Notes: a model not told the origin generated them from the sequence alone. Positions 16,839 to 26,625 are shown, counted from the first letter of the stretch. The stretch: DNA of 64,000 nt from Skermanella rosea (GCF_016806835.2 NZ_CP086112.1:548960-612959); one strand, 5' to 3'. Translations and numbers: made by a program.

Positions 16839-17891
16839 ATGGGACTGATCTTCGATGCCGGTTCGGATCCGCAGCGTCGCGCCTTCGCGGAGCGAGCCGT
16901 CCTGCGTTACTGGCTCCGGCATCCCGAGATGGCGCAGCGGTACGGCGACACGGGCCGCCGGCGCTGCGTCGAGGACATGCAGTACACGCTGCTTTACCTG
17001 GAGGCCGCCACCACCACCGGCAGCCTGGAACTGTTCCGCAATTACACGGAATGGCTCCGGTCGATCTTCATCTGTCACCACCTCGACGTCGCCGACCTGG
17101 CCGGAACGCTGGAAACGCTCCTGGAAATCTTCACCGAGCGCGGCGACGCCCTGCCGGCCGAGTACCTGGCCGACAGCCTGCGGCTGATGGACAGCATGGA
17201 GGACGTCCCCGCGAGCCGGCTCGCGGAGAACAATCCGCACCGGACCCTGGCGCAGGCGTATCTGACGCTGCTGCTCGACCAGGACCGGCAGGGCGCCACG
17301 GACCTGATCATCAACGCCGCCGACACCGGCATCCCGCTGACCGAACTTTACCTGCACGTCCTCCAGCCCTGCCTCCACGAGGTGGGCCGGCTCTGGATGA
17401 CCGGCCGGCTCACCATCCCGCAGGAGCATTTCGTCACGACGACCACCCAGTCGATCCTGGCCCAGCTTCAGCCCTATGCCGCCTGCCGCTCGGGCAACGG
17501 GCGGCGCCTCCTCGCCGTCTGCATCGACGGGGAACTGCACGAGATCGGCCTGCACATGGTCGGCGACGTCTTCACCCTGAACGGCTGGGAAACCACCTAC
17601 CTGGGCGCCAGCGTTCCCGTGGGCGACATCGTCAAGGCCGTGGAGACGCAGAAGCCGGAGCTCCTGGCCCTGTCCGTCACCATCGCTCCGAACCTGCCGA
17701 AGGCCGCCGCCCTGATCGAGGCCCTGAGGGCCGATCCGGAGTGCGACGGCACCCGGATCATCGTCGGGGGCTATCCTTTCAACCGCTGCCCCGACCTGTG
17801 GAGGCGGATCGGCGCCGACGCCCATGGCCGCGACGCCGCCGCGGCGGTCGCCTGGGCCGACAGGCAATTCGCGCTTCCCGGTCCGGCATAG
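16839..17891 (+). CDS. Cobalamin (B12)-binding domain protein with CarH-type Wx9EH motif, no DNA-binding domain
   Basis: A 350-residue soluble protein. Residues 1-125 are an uncharacterised helical region. Residues about 130-215 form the B12-binding_2 four-helix cap. Residues about 222-345 are a Rossmann-type cobalamin-binding domain. W186 followed by nine residues and E196-H197 reproduces the Wx9EH motif that covers the upper face of adenosylcobalamin in the photoreceptor CarH. The lower ligand motif is GELHEIG (Glu-x-His-x-x-Gly, His234), a conservative form of DxHxxG. There is no MerR helix-turn-helix, so it cannot act like CarH on DNA directly; a role as a light- or B12-responsive signalling partner is inference. 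GGGAG precedes the ATG. It is convergent with the SCO gene, 13 nt apart. Confidence 0.85.
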   Translation: MGLIFDAGSDPQRRAFAERAVLRYWLRHPEMAQRYGDTGRRRCVEDMQYTLLYLEAATTTGSLELFRNYTEWLRSIFICHHLDVADLAGTLETLLEIFTERGDALPAEYLADSLRLMDSMEDVPASRLAENNPHRTLAQAYLTLLLDQDRQGATDLIINAADTGIPLTELYLHVLQPCLHEVGRLWMTGRLTIPQEHFVTTTTQSILAQLQPYAACRSGNGRRLLAVCIDGELHEIGLHMVGDVFTLNGWETTYLGASVPVGDIVKAVETQKPELLALSVTIAPNLPKAAALIEALRADPECDGTRIIVGGYPFNRCPDLWRRIGADAHGRDAAAAVAWADRQFALPGPA

Positions 17892-17904
17892 GCCGTCCCG
17901 CGCA

Positions 17905-18570
17905 TCAGTGGCGCGCCGCGTCCTCCAGCATCAGGGTGCGGATGTCGGCCAGGACCAGCCGCGGATCCAGGAAATCCAGGCTGTAGATGTTGCGGATCCG
18001 GCGTTCGCCGTCGATCAGGTAGACCCGCAGCTGGTGGGCCAGCGGCCCGCCGGGATCGTCCGGGTCGGCCTTGCGCAGCACCCGCTGGTCGTAGGCGGCC
18101 AGGACCTCCTCCAGCTCCGGCCGGCCGCGGGCGGTCAGGAACTGCCAGTCGGCGCCCCCGGGGGCACGCAGCGCCCGGGCCTGCGCCGCCATGACCTCCG
18201 GCGTGTCGTAGCCGGGATCGAAGCTCATGGTGACCAGCCGCACCCCGGCGGCCAGGCCGGCGTCCGCGGCCGTCGCCTCGTGCAGGTCGCGCATCATCAG
18301 GGTGCCGAGCGGGCAGACGTCGCCGCACCGGGTATAGATGAAGCCGAGGACGGTCACCCTGCCCGCCATCAGGTCGTGCAGGCCGCGCACCGCCCCGGTC
18401 TCGTCCAGGGCCGTCCCGTCCGCGGCCGGGGCGAGCGGCGGCAGGCGGTAGGTGCCCGGCTCCGGCGGATCGTAGTCGAACCCGCCGGGATGGTGCCCGG
18501 GATCGGCGAAGGCCGGCGCCATATGGAGGCAGGCCGCCGCGGCGAGCGTTGCTAGGACAAGGGCGCGCAC
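17905..18570 (-). CDS. SCO1/SenC family copper chaperone
   Basis: A 221-residue periplasmic thioredoxin-fold protein. An N-terminal signal peptide (about 1-22) precedes the copper-binding TRCGDVCPLG (CxxxC, near 145-155 from the C-terminal side) and a conserved His in LAHQLRVYLID. SCO proteins deliver copper to metalloenzymes. The GTG start has GGGAGGGAG upstream, within the 15-nt gap after the methanethiol oxidase-like gene, so the two are cotranscribed. The same pairing occurs in the known mtoX clusters, where SCO is proposed to load copper into the oxidase. That makes this enzyme its likely client. Confidence 0.88.
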   Translation of the reverse strand: MRALVLATLAAAACLHMAPAFADPGHHPGGFDYDPPEPGTYRLPPLAPAADGTALDETGAVRGLHDLMAGRVTVLGFIYTRCGDVCPLGTLMMRDLHEATAADAGLAAGVRLVTMSFDPGYDTPEVMAAQARALRAPGGADWQFLTARGRPELEEVLAAYDQRVLRKADPDDPGGPLAHQLRVYLIDGERRIRNIYSLDFLDPRLVLADIRTLMLEDAARH

Positions 18571-18585
18571 GGCGCTCCCTCCCGC

Positions 18586-19902
18586 TCAGTTCGCGTAGAG
18601 GCTGGCGGCGCCCAGCCGCATGATGTGCGGCCGGCCCAGCTTCTCGGCGTTGAAGTCGATGGTGAAGCGGTGGTGGAGCCGCTTGCCGTCCCAGTCGTAG
18701 CCCTTGATGAACTGGTCGTTGTCGGCGCCCTTCTTGTCCCAGTTGGCGAGCAGCGAGGTGGTGAAATAGACCCGCCGGCCGTCCCAGGACTGGGAGACCA
18801 TGTTGACCTGTTTGCCGATCGTTTCTTCGTAGATCTGCTTCGGCGCGTGGGGATCGCCGACGTCGAAAACCCGGACCTTGCCGTCCATGAAGGTGTCCAC
18901 GAACAGGGTTCTGTCGTCGGCGCTGAGGCTGATGTCCACCGGCAGCGGGATGTCGGACGGATTGCCGACGTCGGCCACCGCCTTGGCCTTCCACTCGCCG
19001 TCGGTGTCCAGGTGGATCAGCCAGATCTTGGAGGTCAGCGCCGTGGTGGTGAAGGCGTAGTCGTGGGTCGGCCCCCAGGCCCAGCGGATCTCCAGCGGCG
19101 CGCCGGGCACGTGGAAAACCTTGCGCGGCTTGCGCTCGTGGAAGTCCCACAGCACCACGGTCTGGCCGAACTGCTTCATGGCCTCCGGGTCCTTCAGCAT
19201 CTCGCCGAAGTCCCTCATGTAGTTGGATTTGCCGGTGAAGGACGAGGTCAGCAACGCGTTCTTGCGCGGCAGGACGCGCTGGTCGTAGCCGTAGCCGTCC
19301 GCGACGCTCTCGATCTCGGCTCCGCGGGGGTCCTCGGCGGTCGGCATCCAATGGGCGGCCAAGAACCGGCCGTCGTTGGTGTATTCGACCAGGGCGGTGC
19401 GCCCTCCCCCGTCCTTGGCGTTGGACAGCCCCGACATCAGCATGCGCCCGGGCAGGGCATAAGCGCCGTGCGGCCCGACCACGCCGCCGCTGGCTTCGAC
19501 GAAATCCTCGATCGTCCGCTCCAGCTTCGGGCGGGCCGGATCGGTGTGGATGTCGAAGACGAAGATCCGGCTGGTATCCAGCCCGCTGGTCCAGAAATAG
19601 CGCCGGTCGTCGGTGAAGCCGCCATGGTGCGCCTCGTTGCGGCTGCCGACCGAGGCGCTGGCGATCACCTTGCCATAGGTCGCCGAGCCCGGCCGGACAT
19701 CGACGGTCACCAGCTTGTCCGACCCGTCGCCCATCCCCTCGACGCCCAGGGTCCAGACATAGACGTAATCCTCCTGCCCTGTGATCTTGGGCATGAAGGG
19801 CGACATGCAGGTCTCGTCCGCCACGGCCGGCGCCGCGGCCGTAGCGAGCAGCAACCCTGCCGCCCCGATGAACCGACGCAGCAATCCCCCGACCGTTTCC
19901 AT
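18586..19902 (-). CDS. mtoX: Selenium-binding protein SBP56 family; probable periplasmic methanethiol oxidase
   Basis: A 438-residue beta-propeller protein of the SBP56 family. Bacterial members with a signal peptide oxidise methanethiol to formaldehyde, H2S and H2O2 with copper. A Sec signal peptide (about 1-28, ending AVADE) is visible. Conserved His motifs that may hold copper are RNEAHHGGF, VGPHGAYALP, THDYAF and LGRPHIMRLG. There is no in-frame UGA, so it is not a selenoprotein. AGGTGAG precedes the ATG. The linked SCO gene supports the MtoX assignment over an SBP56 of unknown role; a mauG gene, present in some mtoX clusters, is absent here. Confidence 0.8.
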   Translation of the reverse strand: METVGGLLRRFIGAAGLLLATAAAPAVADETCMSPFMPKITGQEDYVYVWTLGVEGMGDGSDKLVTVDVRPGSATYGKVIASASVGSRNEAHHGGFTDDRRYFWTSGLDTSRIFVFDIHTDPARPKLERTIEDFVEASGGVVGPHGAYALPGRMLMSGLSNAKDGGGRTALVEYTNDGRFLAAHWMPTAEDPRGAEIESVADGYGYDQRVLPRKNALLTSSFTGKSNYMRDFGEMLKDPEAMKQFGQTVVLWDFHERKPRKVFHVPGAPLEIRWAWGPTHDYAFTTTALTSKIWLIHLDTDGEWKAKAVADVGNPSDIPLPVDISLSADDRTLFVDTFMDGKVRVFDVGDPHAPKQIYEETIGKQVNMVSQSWDGRRVYFTTSLLANWDKKGADNDQFIKGYDWDGKRLHHRFTIDFNAEKLGRPHIMRLGAASLYAN

Positions 19903-20474
19903 CGCTCACCTCGCGCGTCCGGTATCCGACGCCACTTTATTTACCATAATTCCGCAATCCGGAGAGAGGCGCATTGGGGCATCCTGGAATCATCCATGGA
20001 TGCACGCAAATAAAAGCCGATGAAGTCGAGCGGCCGGCGAAGATGCAATCCGCAGCCCCGCAGGTCGGGATTTTAACAACGACGACACGCCCCTCCTTTA
20101 CGGCGAACGCCGACACTCCGCATCAACGTGTGGGCCGCGCTGTCGGCGTCGGCCTTCGGCCGAGGCCGACCTACGATGGTACATCATGATCGGCCGCCGC
20201 CCCTTACCGCAGCCAGACCTCCTGCCTTTCGGGCAGGGGGTCTGGCCGTGGGCGCTGATAGTGTACAGGCACAGGCTGCATCGGCGCACCGGCGGTCCGA
20301 CAGCCCTTCCATGAATTATCAATGCCCGATCGCGGCAGGGACGCCCGTTGCCGGGCGCTCTCCGCACGGAACCGGACCTGCCCGTACTCCCGCCACGCCT
20401 CTACCGTCCGCCTTGCAAGGGACGGCGGCCGATCAATATGCGGACGCTGCTGTTTCGCTGCGGAAGACGATACC
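19903..20474. other. Gene-free 570-nt stretch between mtoX and an outer-membrane protein gene
   Basis: It holds the mtoX promoter side (AT-rich patch near 19937-19965) and one palindrome (20148-20170). Open frames across it lack coding character. No further gene is supported. Confidence 0.5.
20148..20170. repeat. REP-like palindrome
   Basis: The arms gtcggcc and ggccgac enclose a loop that is itself self-complementary (tcggccga), followed by a ctacg tail like that of the REP pair near 54.9 kb. A single copy is visible here. Confidence 0.45.
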
Positions 20475-21065
20475 ATGAACATCGCCACGGTGCTGGCTCG
20501 CGCCGCTCTGGCTTCGATGCTGTCGCTGGCACCTGCCCAGGCGGCGGTCCCGGATGATCCGCGCCCGCCCGACGCCCTCACGCTGTTCGGAGCCCGGCTG
20601 ACCGACAACTCCTTCGAGGAACTGCTGACCGCGGAGGACCTGACCTGGCGCGACTCCTACCTGGTGGGAGTCGCTGCGTCGCGCCGGGTGTGGGAGTTCG
20701 GCCGCCATGCCGAGATCGACCTGGAAGGCCAGGTGGTCCGCCATTTCGGCAACGAGCGCCACTGGGAATTCAACGCCCTGCCGGTCGCCCGCTGGCTTCG
20801 GTTCCCCTGGAGCGAGTCGGTCCACACGGGAGTCGCCTACGGCTTGGGCCTGTCCTACGCGACGCGGAAACCGGCCGAGGAGGTGGCGATGAACGGCTCC
20901 ACCGAGCACTGGCTGGTCTACTGGGTGATCGAGGCCGAGGTCGGGCCGCCCGCCCGGCCGTGGAGCGCGGTGGCCCGCCTGCACCACCGCTCCCCGGCGT
21001 TCGGCCTGATGGGCGACGCGGGCGGAGCCAACTCCCTCACGGCGGGGGTCCGCTGGAGGTATTGA
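20475..21065 (+). CDS. Outer-membrane beta-barrel-like protein, possibly PagL (acyloxyacyl hydrolase)-like
   Basis: A 196-residue exported protein. A signal peptide (about 1-23, ending AQAAV) is followed by alternating hydrophobic/polar strands and a C-terminal aromatic residue (RWRY), the pattern of an 8-stranded outer-membrane barrel. The C-terminus ARLHHRSPAFGLMG then LTAGVRWRY resembles the lipid A 3-O-deacylase PagL, where a His and Ser two residues apart form the active site. This is a resemblance only, not a firm assignment. GGAAGA lies 8 nt before the ATG. Confidence 0.55.
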   Translation: MNIATVLARAALASMLSLAPAQAAVPDDPRPPDALTLFGARLTDNSFEELLTAEDLTWRDSYLVGVAASRRVWEFGRHAEIDLEGQVVRHFGNERHWEFNALPVARWLRFPWSESVHTGVAYGLGLSYATRKPAEEVAMNGSTEHWLVYWVIEAEVGPPARPWSAVARLHHRSPAFGLMGDAGGANSLTAGVRWRY

Positions 21066-21078
21066 GGAAGGCGGCGCC

Positions 21079-21660
21079 TCAGACCCGCTTGTAGAAGAAG
21101 GTCGTCGGGCAGGGCCGCCCGTCGGGATAGAGCGCATAATCCGGCACGCTGCCGGCGGCGGTCCAGCCCAGGCGGGCATAGAGCCGCGCCGCCGCGCTGT
21201 CGCTGACGGTGTCGAGCACCAGCAGGGTGCGGCCGGCCCGGCGGGCGGCGTTCTCCGCCTCGGCCATCAGGGCGGCGGCGACCCCCCTGCCCCGCGCGCC
21301 GCTATGGACCAGCAGCTTGGCGATGTCGGCCCTGTGCGGCTGGTTGTCCTGGGGCGCCGGGACCATCTGGACGGTGCCGACGATCCGCCGCGATCCCGCC
21401 CCGGCGCCCGTCCTGTCGTCGGTTTCGGCGACCACGAGCGCGCGGTCGCCGCGGGCCACTCCGGCGGCGACGCCGTTCCAGAAGGCTTCGGCCTTTTCCC
21501 GCGGCAGCGGCGCCATGAAGCTGACCGAGGCGCCGCCATGGACGCAGTCCAGCAGGACGTCGCACAGGTCCGGGACGGCGGCCCGGGCCGCGTCGGCGTC
21601 CAGGGTCCGGACCACTGTCCCGGAGAGGTCACAGGAGCTTGATGACCCGTCGCTTGGCAT
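21079..21660 (-). CDS. GNAT family N-acetyltransferase
   Basis: A protein of about 193 residues with the GNAT acetyl-CoA signature LVHSGARGRGVAAALM (the R/Q-x-x-G-x-A loop) and a C-terminal beta bulge (LYARLGWTAAG, YALYPDGRPCPTTFF). The substrate is unknown. ATG 21660 gives a 32-nt overlap with the 3' end of the recombinase gene in another frame; a GTG at 21615 would remove it. Neither start has a strong ribosome binding site, so the N-terminus is uncertain. It runs in the same direction as the recombinase and may be its passenger. Confidence 0.85.
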   Translation of the reverse strand: MPSDGSSSSCDLSGTVVRTLDADAARAAVPDLCDVLLDCVHGGASVSFMAPLPREKAEAFWNGVAAGVARGDRALVVAETDDRTGAGAGSRRIVGTVQMVPAPQDNQPHRADIAKLLVHSGARGRGVAAALMAEAENAARRAGRTLLVLDTVSDSAAARLYARLGWTAAGSVPDYALYPDGRPCPTTFFYKRV

Positions 21661-22261
21661 CATCGCTGCCGTCCACATAGCTCTGGGTGGAGGCCAGGCT
21701 GGTGTGGCCGGCCAGTTGCTGGACATCGCGCAGGGAACCTCCGGCCCGGGTGATCAGGCGGGCGGCCGACGTGATGAAGGTGCGGCGGCCGGAATGGCTG
21801 GAGAAGCCGGTCAGCCCAAGCTCACCATACATCTGGCGGAACATCAGCACGATCGAATTCGGTGCCATGCAGACCGGGCGGGTGTCGTCCGGGTCCTCCG
21901 GGTTGCTGCGCATCGCCCGCTCCGACAGGATCAGCGGATCGGGCGGGCCGCCGGGAACCATGCCGAACAGCGTGGCCACATGGGCGCGCAGGTCGCGGTG
22001 CATCGGGATGACCCGGCCGGCACCCTTCCGGCAGATCCCGTCCTCCAGCACGATCTCGTCGCCGATATCGCCGGCGGCGGTCATGACGTGGGCGCGGCGG
22101 AGCCTGGCGATCTCCATCGCGCGCAGGCCGGCGCGGACGCTCAGCAGCACCGCGACGCGGTCGCGATGGGGATAGCGCCTGCGCTCGCCGCACCAGCGCA
22201 GGCAGTCCCGGACCTGGGCGTCGGTCAGCAACTCCGCACGTCTGCCGGGGATTTCGGACAT
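21629..22261 (-). CDS. Solo-catalytic-domain tyrosine recombinase (phage integrase family)
   Basis: A 210-residue protein that is only the catalytic half of a tyrosine recombinase. The active-site residues are present: Arg I in AGLRAMEIARL, His-x-x-Arg in SSHSGRRTF, the second His in AGHTSLASTQ and Tyr in the following SYVD. The N-terminal core-binding (SAM-like) domain is missing, and the frame upstream of ATG 22261 (open to 22726) lies in AT-rich DNA and then antisense to the chemoreceptor. An alternative ATG at 22354 adds 31 residues of poor coding quality. It may be a short regulatory recombinase or the remnant of an integrase. The DNA at 22262-22445 is clearly AT-richer than its surroundings. 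No att repeats or tRNA were found. Confidence 0.8.
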   Translation of the reverse strand: MSEIPGRRAELLTDAQVRDCLRWCGERRRYPHRDRVAVLLSVRAGLRAMEIARLRRAHVMTAAGDIGDEIVLEDGICRKGAGRVIPMHRDLRAHVATLFGMVPGGPPDPLILSERAMRSNPEDPDDTRPVCMAPNSIVLMFRQMYGELGLTGFSSHSGRRTFITSAARLITRAGGSLRDVQQLAGHTSLASTQSYVDGSDDAKRRVIKLL

Positions 22262-22475
22262 CAGGAAAATGTGCCTATTCGGACCATGGGCTGGATACTT
22301 TTGGTGCTGTGTTTCGGGGTGTGTGACGTTATTGCTGTTCTTGTTGCTTAGCATATTTCTCGACAACTCATCGTGAAAACAAAAAAATACGTTGAGTGGT
22401 CGGGAAACGATACATGCATTGTTAAGAAATGTTGTCATAATTTCAGCGAATCTCAACCCCGGGGAGTGACGCGGA

Positions 22476-24920
22476 TTGCCCCTGCAAGCTAATGTGACAG
22501 GCCGGGAAGTCGATTTTCCGGACGGACAGCTCCTGGTGTCCCGCACCGATCTTGCCGGCACGATCACCTTCGTGAATCGTGCCTTTTCGGAGATAAGCGG
22601 CTTCTCCGAGGAGGAGTTGCTGGGAGCACCCCACAACATCATCCGGCATCCCGACATGCCCGCCGACGCCTTCGCCGATCTTTGGCGGACCATCAAGGCC
22701 GGGCGGTCCTGGGAAGGGATGGTCAAGAACCGGACCCGATCCGGCGACCATTACTGGGTGCGGGCCAACGTCACGCCCGTGGTCGAGGGAGGCGCGGTCA
22801 CGGGTTACGTGTCGATCCGGTCGAAGCCGACCCGGGAAGAGGTCGGGCAAGCCGAGGCGGGTTACGCGGCCCTGCGCGAGGGCCGCGCCGGCGCCATGGC
22901 GCTGGAAGAGGGCGAGATCGTCGGGACCGGCATGGCGGCCCGCGCCGCCGCCGCTTGGCATGGCCTGCGCGTACGCCTGGTAGCGTCCTTCGCGCTGATC
23001 ATCGCCATGATGATCGCGGTCGGCTGGCTGGGCCTGGGCGGCATGGAAGGATCGAACGGCAGGCTCCAGACCGTCTATGCCGACCGGGTCGTGCCGCTCC
23101 GCGACCTCAAGCGGATCTCCGACGCCTACGCGGTCTCGGTGGTCGATGCCTCCCACAAGGTGAACAACGGGAACTTCGGATGGGACGAGGGGGCCGCCTC
23201 CGTCGCGGCCGCCCGGAGCGAGATCCGGAGCCTTTGGAAGACCTACCTCGACACGCTGCTGACCGCCGAGGAAGCGGCCCTCGTCGAGCAGGCGCGGCGG
23301 CTGATGACGGCCGCCGACACGGCGGTCGAGGAATTGGCCCGCCTGCTGGCCGCGCGCGACTCGGCCGGGCTGGACGGGTTCGTCAGGTCGCGCCTGTACC
23401 AGACCATCGATCCCGTGACCGAGAAGCTGGCCGAACTGATCAACCTCCAGCTCCGCGTGTCCGAGGCGGAAACCCGGAGCGCGCAGGAGAGCTTCCGGAT
23501 CCGGTTCCAGGCGGTGATCGGGCTGGTCGCCCTGTGCATCGCGATCACCGCCCTCTTCGCCTACGGCCTGGTGCGCGCGATCCAACGCCCGGTCGGCCGG
23601 CTGGAGGTCCATTTCCAGGCGATCGCGGCGGGCGACGCCCACCACCGCATCGACCTGCCCCGCACGCGCGAGTTCCGGCGGGTCACCGCCCAGCTCCGGA
23701 CCATGTGGGCTCACCTGCTCTACGGCGTCCAGGCGCGGGCGGAGCTGGACCGCAAGGCGGAGGCCGATCGGGTCGCCGCCCTCCTGGCCATGGCCGACAC
23801 GGTCGAGCGGGAGGCCGGCCACGCGGTCGAGCAGGTCGCGATGCGCACCGGCTCCATGGCGGCCGATGCGGACGGCATGGCCGCCTCGGCCGAGCGGGTC
23901 AGCCTCAACGCGGGGAGCGTGTCGTCCGCCGCCGACGCGGCCCTGGCGAACGCCCAGACCGTGGCCGCCGCCACCGAACAGCTCTCGGCCTCGATCCAGG
24001 AGATCACGACCCAGGTCGCGGCCGCCGGCACCGTGACCCGCCGCGCCGTCGAGGATGGGCGCCACACCCGGGAGACGATCCGCTCCCTGTCCGACGCGGT
24101 GGCCTCGATCAGCGACGTGGTCAACCTGATCCAGGACATCGCAGGGCAGACCAACCTGCTGGCCCTCAACGCCACCATCGAGGCCGCCCGCGCCGGGGAG
24201 GCGGGCAAGGGATTCGCCGTGGTGGCGAGCGAGGTCAAGAATCTGGCCAACCAGACCGCCCGCTCCACCGAGGAGATCACCCGCCAGATCGCCGAGATCC
24301 AGTCGGTGACCGGGACGGCCGTCGACGCGGTGGAACGGATCGGCGCCACCATCGCGGAGATCGACCAGATCTCCGGGGGGATCGCCGCTGCGATGGAGGA
24401 GCAGTCCGCCGCCACGCGGGAGATCAGCCGGAGCGTCGCCGAAACCTCGGTCGCGGCCCAGGAGGTCTCGGCCCGCATCGCCGACGTCTCGCACGAGGCG
24501 TCCGAGACCGGGCGGCAGGCGGTGCAGGTCAAGGCCGGCATGGGCGAGGTCGCCCATGCCACCGCCGACCTGCGGGCGGCGCTGGTCCGCGTGGTCCGCA
24601 CCTCGACCGTCGTGACCGACCGCCGGCGCCTGCCGCGCTTCCGGGTGGACGAGCCCTGCACGGTGACCCTTGAAGGCTCGGAGCGGCAGGCCCGCATCCT
24701 CGACCTGTCCGCCGCCGGCGCCCTGCTTTCGACCGCCGGCGCTGCCGCGGTCGGGACCATCGGCCGCCTGGACCTGCGCGACGGCACCGGCATCGGCATC
24801 ACGGTCCGGGATACCGACGCCGACGGGATCCATGTCGAATTCGTCGAGGGCTCCGGGAACGGCGACTTCGCGAACTCGGTGGAGCGGATCACCCGCGGGC
24901 GACCGATGGTGGCGGCATAG
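22476..24920 (+). CDS. Methyl-accepting chemotaxis protein, Aer-like: PAS, two TM helices, HAMP, MCP signal domain, PilZ
   Basis: An 814-residue energy-taxis type receptor. A PAS domain at about 15-120 ([19 protein letters not shown] and NIIRHPDMP, as in Aer) is followed by TM1 (about 168-188), a four-helix periplasmic region, TM2 (about 345-370), HAMP and the MCP signalling hairpin with [20 protein letters not shown]. The C-terminus (about 708-800) is a PilZ domain, with RRRLPRFRV and DLSAAGALL as the c-di-GMP motifs RxxxR and D/NxSxxG. The Azospirillum receptors Aer and Tlp1 also end in PilZ, linking c-di-GMP to aerotaxis. The start is TTG with GGGGAG upstream. The 3' end overlaps the convergent antiporter gene by 32 nt. 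Confidence 0.92.
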   Translation: MPLQANVTGREVDFPDGQLLVSRTDLAGTITFVNRAFSEISGFSEEELLGAPHNIIRHPDMPADAFADLWRTIKAGRSWEGMVKNRTRSGDHYWVRANVTPVVEGGAVTGYVSIRSKPTREEVGQAEAGYAALREGRAGAMALEEGEIVGTGMAARAAAAWHGLRVRLVASFALIIAMMIAVGWLGLGGMEGSNGRLQTVYADRVVPLRDLKRISDAYAVSVVDASHKVNNGNFGWDEGAASVAAARSEIRSLWKTYLDTLLTAEEAALVEQARRLMTAADTAVEELARLLAARDSAGLDGFVRSRLYQTIDPVTEKLAELINLQLRVSEAETRSAQESFRIRFQAVIGLVALCIAITALFAYGLVRAIQRPVGRLEVHFQAIAAGDAHHRIDLPRTREFRRVTAQLRTMWAHLLYGVQARAELDRKAEADRVAALLAMADTVEREAGHAVEQVAMRTGSMAADADGMAASAERVSLNAGSVSSAADAALANAQTVAAATEQLSASIQEITTQVAAAGTVTRRAVEDGRHTRETIRSLSDAVASISDVVNLIQDIAGQTNLLALNATIEAARAGEAGKGFAVVASEVKNLANQTARSTEEITRQIAEIQSVTGTAVDAVERIGATIAEIDQISGGIAAAMEEQSAATREISRSVAETSVAAQEVSARIADVSHEASETGRQAVQVKAGMGEVAHATADLRAALVRVVRTSTVVTDRRRLPRFRVDEPCTVTLEGSERQARILDLSAAGALLSTAGAAAVGTIGRLDLRDGTGIGITVRDTDADGIHVEFVEGSGNGDFANSVERITRGRPMVAA

Positions 24921-26625
24921 CGCGTCCGGCCGGGGCGGAGGCGCCGCCGGTTCGTTCCGGCGGAGCGTCGGCGATCCGCTCGACCGCCCGGGCCGCGGCA
25001 TCCTCGAAGGGGCTGATGACCAGGTCGGTGCCCGCGAGCAGGAGATGCTCCCTGTCGGCGCCGTCGGCACCGGTCAGCGCCACCCGCCCCGCGAAACCCG
25101 CCCTCCGCAGCGACTGCAGCAGGGAGAGCCGGAAGTCGTGATGGCTGATCGTCTGCGGATGCGCGGGGATCGCCACCACCACCCATGCGCTGCGCCTCAG
25201 CGGCAGATGCTCCAGGAATTCCGGGTCGCCCACATCGCCGTAGATTCCCGGCAGGCCGCGCCTGCGCCATCGGGCCATGGCATCGGGGTCGAAGTCGACG
25301 CCGAGCACGGACATGCCCCTCCCGGTCAGTCCCTTCGCGATCTCCCGTCCGTAACGGCCCAGGCCGAACAGGACGACGTCGTAGGCGCCGCCCGGGTCGG
25401 CGGCGTCGGCCGCCTCCTCCCGATGCGGCACCGCGCGCTCGAACGGGCCGAGCAGCTTCTCGACCAGCCCGTAGAGCGGCTGCGAATAGACGATCATGTA
25501 AGTGGACAGCGTGATCGTCACGAGGCCGACCAGGGTGACCAGCCCCATCGCCTCGGGCCTGACATGCCCCAGCGACACCCCCATCGCCATGAAGATCAGC
25601 GAAAACTCGCTGATCTGCGCCACCGTCAGCCCGGCCATGAACCCGGTCCGCTTGCGATAGCCCATGTAGCCCATGATGGCGAGCACGATCAGCGGATTGC
25701 CGATCAGCACGAAGAGCGCCAGGATGAGCGATGCGCCGAGCTGGTCGCCGAGTACGCCCAGCTCCAGCCGGGCACCAAGGCCGATGAAGAAGAACAGCAG
25801 CAGGAAATCGCGCAGGCTGGCCAGGCGCGAGGCGACCGCCTCCCGGAAGCTGGTGGAAGCGATGGAGACACCGCCGAGCAGGCCCCCCAGCTCCTTGCCG
25901 AAGCCCAGCCAGTCGCTGACCGCGGCCAGCAGCACGGCCCATGCGATGGAGAAGGTCACCAGCAGTTCCGGCAGGGTGACTATCCGTGCCAGCAGCCGCT
26001 CGGCCCCGAAGCGGATGAACAGGCCGACCGCTCCCAGCAGCAGCGCGCCGCTGCCGACCGCCCCCACGATGCCGAGGCCCGACCGGCTGCCCCCCCCCGC
26101 CCCGACGCCGTAGGCGGACAGGACCACCATCGCCAGCACCACCGCGATGTCCTGGACGATCAGGAAACCCAGCGCGATGCGCCCGTGCAGGGAATCGATC
26201 TCGCGCTTGTCCGACAGCAGCTTGACGATGATGATCGTGCTGGAGAATGTCAGGGCCACGGCGACATAGGCGCTGGTGACCGCGTCGAACCCCAGCACCA
26301 GGCAGATCAGGAAGCCGAAGACGGAGGTGAAGGCGACTTGGCCCAGGCCGGTCGCCAGCGCCACGGCGCCCAGCGTGCGCACGAGCTGCACGTCGAGCTT
26401 GAGGCCGACGAGGAACAGCAGGACCGCGATGCCGATCTCGGCCAGCAGCTCGATATGCTCGATCGATTGGACCAGCCCCGACGCGTCGGGTCCGGCGATG
26501 ATGCCGACCGCGATGAAGCTGACGATCAAGGGCTGGCGCAGCAGCAGCCCAGCCAGCCCGACCACCGAGGCGAGCGCCAGGAGCGCCGCCATCTCGTAGA
26601 AGATCGATTGGTGCAGGAACTCCAC
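24889..26625 (-). CDS. Cation:proton antiporter (CPA2/KefB-RosB type) with NAD-binding regulatory domain
   Basis: A 578-residue inner-membrane protein. About 12 hydrophobic segments (residues 5-400) form the Na/H exchanger fold. A Rossmann TrkA-N domain (about 425-540) opens with [15 protein letters not shown], where NAD(H) would gate transport. It would exchange K+ or Na+ for protons. The GTG at 26625 is preceded by AGGGGGAC; the longer ATG start at 26676 lacks a site. The gene follows a small HTH gene by 54 nt on the same strand, so the two may form an operon. Confidence 0.9.
   Translation of the reverse strand: MEFLHQSIFYEMAALLALASVVGLAGLLLRQPLIVSFIAVGIIAGPDASGLVQSIEHIELLAEIGIAVLLFLVGLKLDVQLVRTLGAVALATGLGQVAFTSVFGFLICLVLGFDAVTSAYVAVALTFSSTIIIVKLLSDKREIDSLHGRIALGFLIVQDIAVVLAMVVLSAYGVGAGGGSRSGLGIVGAVGSGALLLGAVGLFIRFGAERLLARIVTLPELLVTFSIAWAVLLAAVSDWLGFGKELGGLLGGVSIASTSFREAVASRLASLRDFLLLFFFIGLGARLELGVLGDQLGASLILALFVLIGNPLIVLAIMGYMGYRKRTGFMAGLTVAQISEFSLIFMAMGVSLGHVRPEAMGLVTLVGLVTITLSTYMIVYSQPLYGLVEKLLGPFERAVPHREEAADAADPGGAYDVVLFGLGRYGREIAKGLTGRGMSVLGVDFDPDAMARWRRRGLPGIYGDVGDPEFLEHLPLRRSAWVVVAIPAHPQTISHHDFRLSLLQSLRRAGFAGRVALTGADGADREHLLLAGTDLVISPFEDAAARAVERIADAPPERTGGASAPAGRAMPPPSVARG

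Noticed and set aside
18586..19902. Selenoprotein nature of the SBP56 protein
   Set aside because: The frame has no internal TGA; the family name does not imply selenocysteine.
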